This document shows, piece by piece, positions 25,680-33,135 of a DNA stretch of 64,000 nucleotides. The stretch is from Ferrimonas gelatinilytica (lineage in GTDB: Bacteria; Pseudomonadota; Gammaproteobacteria; Enterobacterales; Shewanellaceae): contig NZ_BAABLF010000029.1 in assembly GCF_039544205.1 (NCBI RefSeq), positions 62,001 through 126,000 on the forward strand, written 5' to 3'. The stretch's first letter is position 1, and each line of letters begins with the position of its first letter. Position numbers and translations under genes: made by a program. A model generated the notes under the pieces. The model was not told where the DNA came from and did not search any database. It was given only the letters and a program-made list of their open reading frames with translations.

Positions 25680-25902
25680 AACAATTACCCAAAGCTGCAA
25701 TTGACGGCAACGCCAACTCGGATTACTTTGCCGCCGATGTTTTGACCGGGTCCGGCAATAGCGAAAGCGGTGTACCGCAGCGTCTGGAGACACGTCCGTA
25801 AAAGCAGGTATGCCTACCTGGTTTTTCTGCGGACAGCCAGGTGCTTTTCCTTTGTCCCCGCGCTCTGTGGTAGCGCTATCGATCTTTAAGGACCTGGAAC
25901 GC
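25680..25902 (+). promoter_or_regulatory. Structured 5' leader of nhaC with attenuator-like hairpin
   Basis: The region upstream of the antiporter ATG holds a long hairpin at 25794-25834: GTCCG pairs with CGGAC, AAAA with TTTT, and CAGGTA with TACCTG around a TGCC loop. The inner hairpin followed by GTTTTT (25805-25826) looks like an intrinsic terminator inside the leader. Before it lie other self-complementary segments (GCGGTGTACCGC, GTCTGGAGAC). This is the layout of a riboswitch or attenuator. I cannot match it to a known class by eye; lithium (nhaA-I/II), sodium (DUF1646) and lysine riboswitches are the ones to test for antiporter genes. Confidence 0.45.
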
Positions 25903-27294
25903 ATGTCTGAGCCGACTGCCCTGAGCCTTCTTCCCCCTTTTGTTGTCCTGGTCCTGGCTATCCAGCTGCGCCGCCCTATCCTGGCGCTGGTCATCGGTGC
26001 CTGTACCGGCCTGTTTCTGATCTCCGCCAACCCCCTCGATGTACTGGATAACTTTGCCGCGACCTCGCTCAAAGTGATGCAGGATGAAACCATCGGCTGG
26101 CTGCTGCTGGTGTGCGGCGGCTTCGGTTCGCTGATCGCCCTGCTGATCCGGGCCGGCGGCGCCTTCGCCTTTGGCGAGCGGGCTCTATTGTTGGCCAAAG
26201 GACGCAGATCCTCCCTGCTGATGACCAGCTTTCTCGGCCTCATCATCTTCATCGATGACTACCTGAACGCCCTCACCGTTGGCGAGACCATGAAGCGGGT
26301 CACCGACAAGCTGAAGATCTCCCGGGAGATGCTGGCCTACGTAGTGGACTCCACCGCGGCACCGATCTGCGTGCTGGTTCCCCTTTCCACCTGGGCCGTG
26401 TTTTTCGGCGGTCTGCTGGAGAGCGACGGTGAAGGCTCAGGGATCGCGCTCTACATACAGGCGATCCCCTACATGTTCTACGCCTGGCTGACCCTGGCTG
26501 TGATGCTGCTGGTGATCGTCGGCGCCATCCCGCTGTTCGGCCCCATGGCCCGGGCGGAAGCCCGCGCCATGGCCGGCCACGCCGGTCAACTGCCCGAGCC
26601 GGCCCAGCAGCAGGAGGCGCTGGAGCGTACCCTGGACGCCAACGCCCTCAAGGCGATGGAGGAGGAGTTCGCCACCCGCCACCGCAACGGCCGACTGCGC
26701 CACTTCTTGCTGCCGCTGGTGCTGCTGGTAGGCTCGACCCTCTACTTCGAGATCGACATCTGGAAAGGCCTGCTGGTAACCCTGCTGGCCACCCTGGTCT
26801 ACTTCCGTGCCGCCGGCCTGATGACCCTGCCGGAAGCGATGGAGCAGATGGTGGACGGCTTCAAGACCATGCTGCCAGCCGTTGGCACCGTGATGGCGGC
26901 TTTCATCTTCAAGGAGGTGTCAGACCAGCTGCAACTGCCACAGTTCGTCATCGACAGCCTGCTGCCCTACATGAGCGCCTCAATGCTGCCTGCACTGGTG
27001 TTCCTGGCGATGGCGTTGCTGGCCTTTGCCACCGGCTCCTCCTGGGGGATCTTCGCCGTCTCCATCCCCATCGTGATGCCGCTGGCCCACGCCGTTGGCG
27101 CCGACATCCCGCTGACCATCGGTGCCCTGCTGTCCGCCTCCTCCTTCGGCAGCCAGGCCTGCTTCTACAGCGACTCGACGGTACTGGCCGCCCAGGGTTC
27201 CGGCTGCGACCTGATCAGCCACGCGGTCACCCAGCTGCCCTACGCGCTGATCGCCGCGGTGCTGACCTTCATCGGCTTCGTGCTGATCGGTTAA
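25903..27294 (+). CDS. NhaC-family sodium/proton antiporter-like transporter
   Basis: This 463-residue inner-membrane protein has about eleven hydrophobic helices and the NhaC family marks: FIDDYLNALTVG around residue 120, STAAPICVLVPLSTW around 150, and FATGSSWGIFAV in the C-terminal half. Members exchange sodium for protons or carry amino acids such as lysine or malate/lactate couples, so the substrate cannot be fixed from sequence. The ATG at 25903 was chosen for its AAGGA ribosome site and because the preceding open frame crosses the leader hairpins. A structured leader with a terminator-like hairpin suggests regulation by premature termination. It ends at the terminator at 27324. Confidence 0.85.
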   Translation: MSEPTALSLLPPFVVLVLAIQLRRPILALVIGACTGLFLISANPLDVLDNFAATSLKVMQDETIGWLLLVCGGFGSLIALLIRAGGAFAFGERALLLAKGRRSSLLMTSFLGLIIFIDDYLNALTVGETMKRVTDKLKISREMLAYVVDSTAAPICVLVPLSTWAVFFGGLLESDGEGSGIALYIQAIPYMFYAWLTLAVMLLVIVGAIPLFGPMARAEARAMAGHAGQLPEPAQQQEALERTLDANALKAMEEEFATRHRNGRLRHFLLPLVLLVGSTLYFEIDIWKGLLVTLLATLVYFRAAGLMTLPEAMEQMVDGFKTMLPAVGTVMAAFIFKEVSDQLQLPQFVIDSLLPYMSASMLPALVFLAMALLAFATGSSWGIFAVSIPIVMPLAHAVGADIPLTIGALLSASSFGSQACFYSDSTVLAAQGSGCDLISHAVTQLPYALIAAVLTFIGFVLIG

Positions 27295-27323
27295 GCCCGC
27301 CCTGGACATCCCGGCCTCCATAG

Positions 27324-27351
27324 AAAACGGCGTCCACTGGACGCCGTTTTT
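27324..27351 (+). terminator. Terminator of nhaC
   Basis: A perfect 12-bp stem (AAAACGGCGTCC with its complement at 27339-27350) closes an ACT loop, followed by further T. It differs from the uvrA terminator only in the loop and in the base just before the stem. Confidence 0.93.
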
Positions 27352-27453
27352 GTTGGTTTCCGCTGATGTGGCGCAGGGTTCGAGAGGAGCTTTGATTTTG
27401 GGGTCGGCTGCGCCGTGAGGCTTATGCGTTATCTGATCTTTCTTTGCCGGGAG
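27324..27453 (+). repeat. Terminator-linked repeat, copy B (after nhaC)
   Basis: Aligned with copy A after uvrA from the terminator through GTTGGTTTCCGCTGA to GGCTGCGC. Its right part (GTGAGGCTTATGCGTTATCTGATC) matches the partial copy at 25484. A further shared 20-base block ending GACCACTCGGGCC lies at 27492-27511 and 24606-24625. Confidence 0.75.
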
Positions 27454-27755
27454 CGACCCGGCGGCCGGTCAGAGGCTTTCGCCTCTCCCCCTCCGTTGAC
27501 CACTCGGGCCTTATGCATTTAACCGTTCCTGCTCTATTGCCCACTTAAGCGGCCAAATCCGGCCGTTCGCGAGGATGGCCAACTTTCACCACTTGGATTC
27601 TCTGTTTCGCCCAGAGAACAGCATCAAACTAGACCTAACACATTGATTGAATTGGAGTCACTTGTTAGGTTGGTCTCACTTTCGCCGGTGTTAATGCGCC
27701 CCTTCAGGTGTCCACAGGCGCAATAAATCCACTGTTATAAGCCCTCGGAGGTTCA

Positions 27756-28139
27756 GTGAGAAATAAAATGCTTCGGCAAAAATTAGCATTTGCGAGTTTA
27801 TCTCCAGTAATGGTGCCGGGGTTTATCTTCTATACATTAGTTCACGGCTACTACGAAAAGGTTTTTCTTTTTAGCTTAATATTATTAGCAGGCATTCACC
27901 TCTTTAATAAATACTATAAATTTTTTGTTAAAGCTGATGGTTTTATTAAAAGGTTTATTTGGTCATTTGTTCTAGTTAACACATCAATGGTAATAATGAC
28001 TTTTGCTCCTGAGGCAAAAAATGCTTTTGCCGGAGTTGTATTATTTCTATATACGCCATCGATGATTATTGCTGTCAATATGCTAACAGGTAGCAAAGTG
28101 GCACATAAGGTTGCAATGTATTGCAAAAAGGGCTTATAA
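27756..28139 (+). CDS. Cassette 1: small integral membrane protein of unknown function
   Basis: This 127-residue protein is mostly hydrophobic, with four likely membrane helices (about residues 10-28, 35-50, 66-82 and 88-110) separated by short basic loops. I recognise no family. The start is a GTG at 27756 with GGAGG four bases upstream; an ATG four codons later is the alternative, though it is then 16 bases from the ribosome site. The gene is AT-rich and its codon use differs from its neighbours. Its TAA stop lies inside the first repeat of attC site 1, typical of integron cassettes. No promoter of its own is evident. Confidence 0.75.
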   Translation: MRNKMLRQKLAFASLSPVMVPGFIFYTLVHGYYEKVFLFSLILLAGIHLFNKYYKFFVKADGFIKRFIWSFVLVNTSMVIMTFAPEAKNAFAGVVLFLYTPSMIIAVNMLTGSKVAHKVAMYCKKGL

Positions 28140-28230
28140 CAAGCAATTCAACAGGGATAAAAAACTTGCGTGCTATTCGCTTCGCTCAATTTTAGCCCAC
28201 AATTTTTTACCCGTTAATCGGGCGTTATAT
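28134..28230 (+). repeat. attC recombination site of cassette 1
   Basis: A 97-base site opens with TTATAAC and AAGCAATTCAACAGGG and closes with CCCGTTAATCGGGC and GTTATAT. The outer R''/R' boxes pair with one mismatch, and the inner L''/L' boxes pair with the unpaired bases typical of attC. The ending closely resembles Vibrio-type repeats (GGGCGTTATA). The recombination point would be between G and TT of GTTATAT. Confidence 0.85.
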
Positions 28231-28241
28231 TGCAGGGAAGT

Positions 28242-28694
28242 ATGATTAAACATCTGGCTCTATTATTTTTGTTTTTACCGTGGTGCTCAGTTGCTACTAC
28301 GGATATGGCATTTATTTCCGAGAAAATAATTACGCCTGAGCAAGCGAGTGGGCTTGGTATTCACAGGCTAACCTCTGGCAATGATTCGAGCTGGAATGTA
28401 TTAGTTTATCCTTCCAAAAACGCTAATAATGAGCCAGTCGCAGAGGCATCAATTGCATTTACTATTAATGGTAAAGAAGTAGCATTGGTACTTTCTAAAA
28501 TAAGTAATTTTGAACAGACAAGTTTCAAACGTTCAGATATCGTTTTAGATATCAACTCTGGTGTTATCGTAAGTTTAGCAATTACATATGGCGCTCAACG
28601 CTTGGTACTAGATGATATTACCAACTTAAAATCAAGAGATTACGAAACGTTTGCAAAGCAATATAACAAACGCCTTAACTCCGACAATGATTAG
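28242..28694 (+). CDS. Cassette 2: exported protein of unknown function
   Basis: This 150-residue protein begins with a clear signal peptide (MIKHLALLFLFLPWCSVATT), so it is probably periplasmic or secreted; no lipobox is convincing. The mature part is a beta-rich domain with no family I know. I chose the ATG at 28242, which has AGGGA three bases upstream; an in-frame TTG 12 bases earlier overlaps the attC of cassette 1. Codon use is AT-rich. The last eleven or so codons (QYNKRLNSDND) are encoded by the attC site itself, a feature seen in many Vibrio cassette proteins. Confidence 0.78.
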   Translation: MIKHLALLFLFLPWCSVATTDMAFISEKIITPEQASGLGIHRLTSGNDSSWNVLVYPSKNANNEPVAEASIAFTINGKEVALVLSKISNFEQTSFKRSDIVLDINSGVIVSLAITYGAQRLVLDDITNLKSRDYETFAKQYNKRLNSDND

Positions 28695-28762
28695 TTGTCA
28701 TGGTTTTGGCAAACAACGCAAAAAGCCATGCCAACACATTGCGTGTTAGGCGGGCGTTAATC
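28661..28762 (+). repeat. attC recombination site of cassette 2
   Basis: A 102-base site opens with ATATAAC and AAACGCCTTAAC, inside the end of the cassette 2 gene, and closes with GTGTTAGGCGGGC and GTTAATC. Between them TTGTCATGGTTTT pairs with AAAAAGCCATGCCAA to extend the cruciform. The left boxes closely match the Vibrio cholerae repeat start (TATAACAAACGCCT). Confidence 0.85.
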
Positions 28763-28779
28763 CATCTGAATAGCTGTTC

Positions 28780-28907
28780 CTAAATACGCTCAACTTTCGT
28801 GAAAGCTCAGGCACCCTGAGCTTGGCTACGGCTCTTAGGAACGAGGGCCTAGAACCGAGTTCCTAAGAGCTTTGTGCTCCAGCGCATCAGCTTGCCTTCG
28901 CGAATGG
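28780..28907 (-). repeat. Dispersed intergenic repeat, copy 2 (inverted)
   Basis: The reverse complement of this segment matches copy 1 at 21114-21240: TTCGCGAAGGC, then GAGCACAAAGCTCTTAGGAAC, GTTCCTAAGAGCCG and CACGAAAGTTGAGCG. The core is a 12-bp perfect stem (28831-28842 with 28859-28870), with more pairing inside. It lies between the end of the cassette array and mipA. Confidence 0.8.
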
Positions 28908-28936
28908 TAGTGCGAAGCACGATTCTGAACATTTAC

Positions 28937-29764
28937 TTAGAACACATAAATAAATCCGACCCCCACCTCGGCTTCATAGTCGCTACGCGCGATGGGGCTA
29001 TCCTGAATGTCACTGCTGTAATATTCATAGACCGCCTCAGCAAAAATCTGCCAATTCTCGGCAACATACTGACGATAATTGTAATTGAATCCAACCGAGC
29101 GATATCCGCCGCTTAGGTCGGTCTCATCCAGTCCCGATGCGGCGGATTGCTCTGCATTGATACCAAAGTCTTTATTGGCATAATCGCTATCGTGAAACAC
29201 CACAGCGAAAGCAATTTCATGGCCGGTCCCGTCCCACTTATCGCCGAAGCGGTACCCCACTCCCAAAAGACCAAGCGTGCCATTTTCACCGGCTACAACT
29301 CGGCCATCCAGCCAATAACGCCAATCGGTACCGAAAGCACGGCGAGCTTGCAGCACCAGTTCAACACCCTCGTCTCCATCACCGAGACCATCCAGATGCC
29401 CCTCGTCGGAATCACTTTCTTCACGACCTTCGTCGAAGCCCACGGCGGCCTCGAGTAGCCACTTTTCGGCAGGAAGCCCGCGCCAGCCCAGCGCCTCCCC
29501 CGCCCAGTAGACAATGTGATTGCCTCTGCGCCATTGCACGGCACCGGCAGGATCAACTTCGAAGTCGTATTCATCCGAGCCCTCGTATGCGGACTCGTAT
29601 TCAACCCCCACCCCCAGCCCGAAAGCCCAGCCATCTTCACCCCTGGTGAAGTCATCGAGCGAGGGTAAAGGCACCACAGCTTTTCTTTCCTCTTGCGCGA
29701 ATGCGGTTTGAAAGAGAAGGCCATGAATGAACATTGCCAACAGTAAACCTGTACCCTTTTTCAT
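28937..29764 (-). CDS. MipA/OmpV-family outer-membrane protein
   Basis: This 275-residue protein has a signal peptide (about residues 1-23, ending QTAFA) and a series of amphipathic strands ending in the aromatic EVGVGFIYVF, the mark of a beta-barrel inserted by BAM. The GVGVEYESAYEGSDEYDFEVDP region (partly cited) and the GYRFGDKW segments fit the MipA/OmpV family. Family members are linked to peptidoglycan synthesis scaffolding (MipA) or porin-like roles. It stands alone: no sensor kinase or regulator pair, often its neighbour in other bacteria, is present. Its GC content matches the chromosome, unlike the cassettes just before it. Confidence 0.85.
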   Translation of the reverse strand: MKKGTGLLLAMFIHGLLFQTAFAQEERKAVVPLPSLDDFTRGEDGWAFGLGVGVEYESAYEGSDEYDFEVDPAGAVQWRRGNHIVYWAGEALGWRGLPAEKWLLEAAVGFDEGREESDSDEGHLDGLGDGDEGVELVLQARRAFGTDWRYWLDGRVVAGENGTLGLLGVGYRFGDKWDGTGHEIAFAVVFHDSDYANKDFGINAEQSAASGLDETDLSGGYRSVGFNYNYRQYVAENWQIFAEAVYEYYSSDIQDSPIARSDYEAEVGVGFIYVF

Positions 29765-30167
29765 TTGGACCCCGCTCTAGTCTGTTTTGGGACAGCTTGG
29801 TGCCCCGTGAGATGGAGATTTGAGGCTAAGTATATGTCAACATTTTTTAGGGAGTTGCAGGGCAGCAAGGCCAAGATGAACAAAGTGTTGGGCAAGGGGA
29901 TGAAAGCCAAAGAACTGAATGCGGTGGAATGGATACTTAGAGCGGACTTTGCCCCGGAACAAGGACGACCAAGTATCAGAGTCGACTCGCGCCAGAAGCG
30001 GACGAAAACAAGGTTCATCGAGAACTGGAGCCCGCTTTGCTGCCAAGGCAGCTAAAGATTGGGCTAAGCCGAACAGATCTACTCAGAGGCCACCCTGCCC
30101 AATCGATTGTTCTTGCCACACGGGGGCTCAGGACAAGATGAAGAATAGTTACTCCGTATGAGACGAG
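29765..30167. other. Spacer upstream of mipA
   Basis: About 400 bases. An open plus-strand frame at 29835-30055 would begin MSTFFRELQGSKAKMNK, but it lacks a good ribosome site and resembles nothing I know. The mipA promoter must lie in the first part. A short palindrome (GCTGCCAAGGCAGC) occurs near 30038-30051. Confidence 0.5.
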
Positions 30168-30525
30168 CTACCTGAAGTACTGCTTGTGAACAACGCCTCT
30201 ATCATCAATGGCCATCATAAAATACGGAGAGTCTGCGGGCCATTCGAAGCGGATGACATTGATCGACTCCGGTAAAACATTTTGACTCAGTGGATGTGCA
30301 TCCAGGGAAGCCGCCCAATACTCCACGGCTCTCTGTATCCGTTGGCTGAGGAATTGAGAAGGAGAGAAGCGGCCACTTCGCCATTCGATTGAAATATCAT
30401 GGCCATTTAAGTGAATTTGCCTCAACTCGTAAATAACATAGTCATCATCGACATAGTTCCCAAAGCTGGTGAAGCTATGTCCGAAGTTATGAATGGCAGA
30501 ATTGATGTTTTTTGTATTTCATCAT
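30168..30525 (-). pseudogene. Small gene disrupted by a frameshift at an A6 run
   Basis: A well-formed reading frame ends at 30168 but has no ATG; its only possible starts are a TTG at 30425 or non-standard codons, although the frame reads on without a stop to about 30518. A proper start (GGAG, five bases, then ATG ATG AAA TAC at 30525) lies just upstream in another frame. Removing one base from the AAAAAA run (plus-strand T at 30508-30513) would join the two into a protein of about 119 residues beginning MMKYKNINSAIHNFGHSF. The protein is soluble and unrecognised; it ends AIDDRGVVHKQYFR. It is either a decayed gene, a sequencing error, or a slippage-dependent gene. Confidence 0.65.
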
Positions 30526-30654
30526 CCGTGCTCCGGAATCCATCCTGCCTAGTGTCGCCAACGATAGCGTTAGCCTTCACTCGGTTTCCCCAGGCTCGGA
30601 CGCGGGGCATTGAGGCCGACTTAAGCCAACCCATGCCCCACCCTACTCGCCACC

Positions 30655-31089
30655 TTATTCAGGCTGAATAAGTAGCGCCTTCCTGGCGGCGGCTTTAATC
30701 TCTTCATCAATCTCGTCATCGAAAGAGAAAGAGTACGTTCGCCAACCATCCTTGACCTTGAAAAACTGGAACTCGAAACGCACGGGTTGTCGTGCATAAG
30801 TCACAATGTAAGTCACTTGAACCAGGAGTTCGCCCACACTGAAAGTATCAACCCGATTGATATGCTGGATGGAGCCGACGAGGCCTTCTAAGGCAGAAAG
30901 CTGGGTTTTGATATTTTTGATCTGGTCTGGAATGGCAGAGACGTATGAATTTGACGAGTATATGGTATCAACCGCCTCATTAACTTTCCCACTGGAGTAC
31001 AGATCAAAAAATTTATCGATATCATCCTGATATTCAGCAGATTGCACCCCGAAAGAGAGGATAAAAAATGCAAAAAATAGTGCTCTCAT
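30655..31089 (-). CDS. Exported protein of unknown function
   Basis: This 144-residue protein has a clear signal peptide (MRALFFAFFILSFGVQSA) and a small mixed alpha/beta mature domain with a helix-rich start (DDIDKFFDLYSSGKVNEAVD) and strands around TYIVTYARQPVRFEFQFFKV. The fold pattern resembles small periplasmic domains of the NTF2/DUF4019 kind, but I cannot assign a family. It is a single gene with its own GGTGGGA ribosome site, flanked by the frameshifted small gene and by the M15-like pseudogene, in a zone of gene decay. Function unknown. Confidence 0.72.
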   Translation of the reverse strand: MRALFFAFFILSFGVQSAEYQDDIDKFFDLYSSGKVNEAVDTIYSSNSYVSAIPDQIKNIKTQLSALEGLVGSIQHINRVDTFSVGELLVQVTYIVTYARQPVRFEFQFFKVKDGWRTYSFSFDDEIDEEIKAAARKALLIQPE

Positions 31090-31256
31090 TTTCCCACCAA
31101 AGTATTAAGTCCGTTTAAATCTTACTGGCTGATTACAAGCCGGTTAAAGCGATAGCCACGCTATCAATAGCGGCCATTTAAATCAATCCGTTAATTCGTT
31201 TTGATGGCGGAAAACTGGGTATCACCAGGAGATCGCTCGTTCGGTAAAACCGGGAA

Positions 31257-31888
31257 TTATCCAATCTCCGCCAGCATCTCGCGGTAGCTGGCCTGATTTG
31301 TCTCGGCAAAATTCGCCATTCCCGGCTTGGTCAGCAGTCTGGGGCCGCCGGGAATAAAGCTTCGGATGATCTTCTTCGGTTTCTCATGCCAGGCGATATC
31401 GAAGGCGGCCATCTTTGGAAAAAACTGCATCTGCGAGTAACCGGGAATATGGTCATGGATCCACCAGGCTAACGCCTGTCAGTCGCCGGTTCGTTCGTAG
31501 TAGGGCACAAAGGCATTGACGATGATGCATACGGTGCCGCCCAGGTGCCCCTCGGCATCACGATAGTCCCAGATATGTCCGGCAAAGTTACTTTCGTTGC
31601 TCGCACAGTTGTACTGGTTACCGTTCTCGGCGCCCTTGGCATTGACCTCGGGAGAGCGGTAGGCCGACCGAATATTGATGCGACCAAACTGTGCCTGGAT
31701 AGGCTCAAGCACACTCTTTCGCAGAGTGCCTGGCCGACCCGCATCGCCAAATCCGGGTGGTGCGGAATATTGGGGATCGACTCGATTTGCGATATTTCGG
31801 AGTAGAGAAACTCCCTCATAAAGAAGGATTCCGATAGTCGTACGCGCCCCAGCTTCTCGAGGCTGCGAACCGTCAGTGGCTTCTTCAT
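31257..31888 (-). pseudogene. Decayed M15-peptidase-like gene (frameshift plus nonsense)
   Basis: Three pieces join into one protein of about 210 residues. The first runs from the ATG at 31888 (good AAGGAGG site) to GQALCER; the second starts at LEPIQAQFGRINIRSAYRSP; the third follows a TGA at 31479-31481 and ends at 31257. The first break is explained by a duplicated TG (GAGTGTGCTT for GAGTGCTT) near 31711-31714. The second is a TGG-to-TGA change inside what would read TGDWQALAWWIHDH. The RSAYRS and GHIWD motifs, and His/Trp-rich WWIHDH, fit an uncharacterised M15-like group of about this length. Both lesions are small and recent-looking; the rest is intact. Confidence 0.8.
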
Positions 31889-32004
31889 TTTACCCTCCTT
31901 GGGTGATCGGGTCGTAGGTCGTTCCCCGAACCTTCACCGTTGCCCAATGTGAGCCAAGGGCTCCGCCGGCCCGATCTTCATCCAAAGAAGACGGGGCAGC
32001 CCCG

Positions 32005-33135
32005 TTAGCCAATCCCCTCCACCACTTCGACCAACTGCGCCATCTGCTCTGCACTGTTGTAGAGGTGGGGGGAGACGCGCACGCCACTGGCACGCTCATC
32101 GATGGCGATCCCCGCTGCCGCCAGCGCCGGAGCCAGCTGGGTCTGACGCGCACCGACATGAAGGATTAGACTGCCGTTGCGCTGCGCCTCCGTGCGTGGG
32201 GAAACCACCCGCTCGCCCAGGGCGTCGATCACCTGCCGCTGCAGTGCCAGGTTGTGTGCACGGATGACGTCGATACCGTGCTCCACCAGGCGCGCCACCG
32301 AGTGGGCGGCGATGGCGTAGGGGGCCACCGAGGGGGTGCCGCCCCAGAAGCGGTTGGCGCCGGGGTGGTAACGGAAGTCGTGGATATCCATCTCGAACGG
32401 CTGCGCGTGGGAGAACCAGCCCACATCCTTGGGCTCGCACTCGGCGATCCGCGCCTCCGACAGCCAGAGGTAGCCGGCGCCCGGGCCGCCGCAGAGCCAT
32501 TTCACGCAGGAGCCGAGCACGAAGTCCGGCGCCTGGCGGGACAAGTCGAGCGGCAGGATCCCCGCCGACTGGGCCACATCCACCAGGCTCAGGATTCCCC
32601 GCGACCGGGCCAGTGGCAGGATCTCCGCCAACGGCGCCTGCTGACCGGTGTTGGAGTAGGCATGGCTGACAAACACCAGGCGGATCTCCGCCGTCATGGC
32701 GTCCGCCCAGACATCGGGATCGGTCACATCCGCTGAGACCGGGATGTAGCGGATCTGATCGCGACCGCCGGGAAGGGCATGCTGCAGGACATAGCCGATG
32801 GTGGGAAAGTCCTGCTCACTCAGCAACACCTTGCCCCCCGCCCGGGCCAGTTCTGGCAGGGCCATCACCAGCTTGGTCAGGCCGCTGGAGAGGTTGCTCT
32901 GGGGACAGAACCCCTCAGCAGAGACGGAAAAGAGCCGAGCCAGCGCGGCACGGAAACCGTCGATCGCCTGCAGCCAATGGGGCCAGATCGCCTCCCCCTG
33001 CTGCTGCCAGGGTTCAAAATAGTCGCGATGAAATGCCGCTTCGGCACTTTTCAGTGGTCGCCCCACAGAGTGGTTGAGCAGGTAGCTGCCACTGCCGAGG
33101 TGAAAATCGGCGGCGCTTAAGCGGGACTCAGTCAT
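32005..33135 (-). CDS. Kynureninase-like class V aminotransferase-fold enzyme
   Basis: This 376-residue PLP enzyme has the type I fold with the Schiff-base lysine at about residue 212 in SCVKWLCGGPGAGYLW, a kynureninase-style context, plus the SHAYSNTG and LVDVAQSAG segments upstream (Asp of the latter contacts the pyridine nitrogen). True kynureninases are somewhat longer, so substrate use may differ. It overlaps the indoleamine-dioxygenase-like gene by eight bases (ATGACTGA), so the two are co-translated. Together they suggest cleavage of an indole or tryptophan ring and then hydrolysis to an anthranilate-like product. The start at 33135 was set by this overlap and by alignment to the family N-terminus. 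Confidence 0.82.
   Translation of the reverse strand: MTESRLSAADFHLGSGSYLLNHSVGRPLKSAEAAFHRDYFEPWQQQGEAIWPHWLQAIDGFRAALARLFSVSAEGFCPQSNLSSGLTKLVMALPELARAGGKVLLSEQDFPTIGYVLQHALPGGRDQIRYIPVSADVTDPDVWADAMTAEIRLVFVSHAYSNTGQQAPLAEILPLARSRGILSLVDVAQSAGILPLDLSRQAPDFVLGSCVKWLCGGPGAGYLWLSEARIAECEPKDVGWFSHAQPFEMDIHDFRYHPGANRFWGGTPSVAPYAIAAHSVARLVEHGIDVIRAHNLALQRQVIDALGERVVSPRTEAQRNGSLILHVGARQTQLAPALAAAGIAIDERASGVRVSPHLYNSAEQMAQLVEVVEGIG

Larger units (their letters stand above)
25262..25902. other. Spacer and leader upstream of the NhaC-family gene
   Basis: About 640 bases between divergent genes. At 25484-25530 a stretch (CTGCACCGTGAGGCTTATCC..., then ATCTGATCTTTCTTTGCC) repeats the block after nhaC at 27410-27450. 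From about 25680 to 25902 the sequence folds into several hairpins directly upstream of nhaC and is annotated separately as a leader. Confidence 0.6.
27295..27755. other. Spacer between nhaC and the cassette pair
   Basis: About 460 bases. The first 220 carry the nhaC terminator and the repeat modules shared with 24.2 kb and 25.5 kb. From about 27600 the composition shifts toward AT. An 8-bp inverted repeat (ACCTAACA at 27633-27640 and TGTTAGGT at 27663-27670) contains RYYYAAC and GTTRRRY motifs and may mark the left edge of the cassette insertion. Confidence 0.55.
27664..28762 (+). mobile_element. Two integron gene cassettes without an integrase (CALIN-like)
   Basis: Two AT-rich genes in the same direction, each followed by an attC-type site of about 100 bases (28134-28230 and 28661-28762), form a cassette array. 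Base composition is sharply lower in GC than the surroundings, as expected for captured cassettes. No intI gene lies in the window, so this is a cluster of attC sites lacking an integrase, or a detached piece of an integron. The left limit is uncertain; the GTTAGGT at 27664-27670 is a candidate junction. Confidence 0.8.

Noticed and set aside
29761..30055. Transposon remnant near mipA suggested by TGGACCCCG and small open frames
   Set aside because: No transposase motif or inverted repeats were seen; the likeness to IS3-type ends is too short to support.
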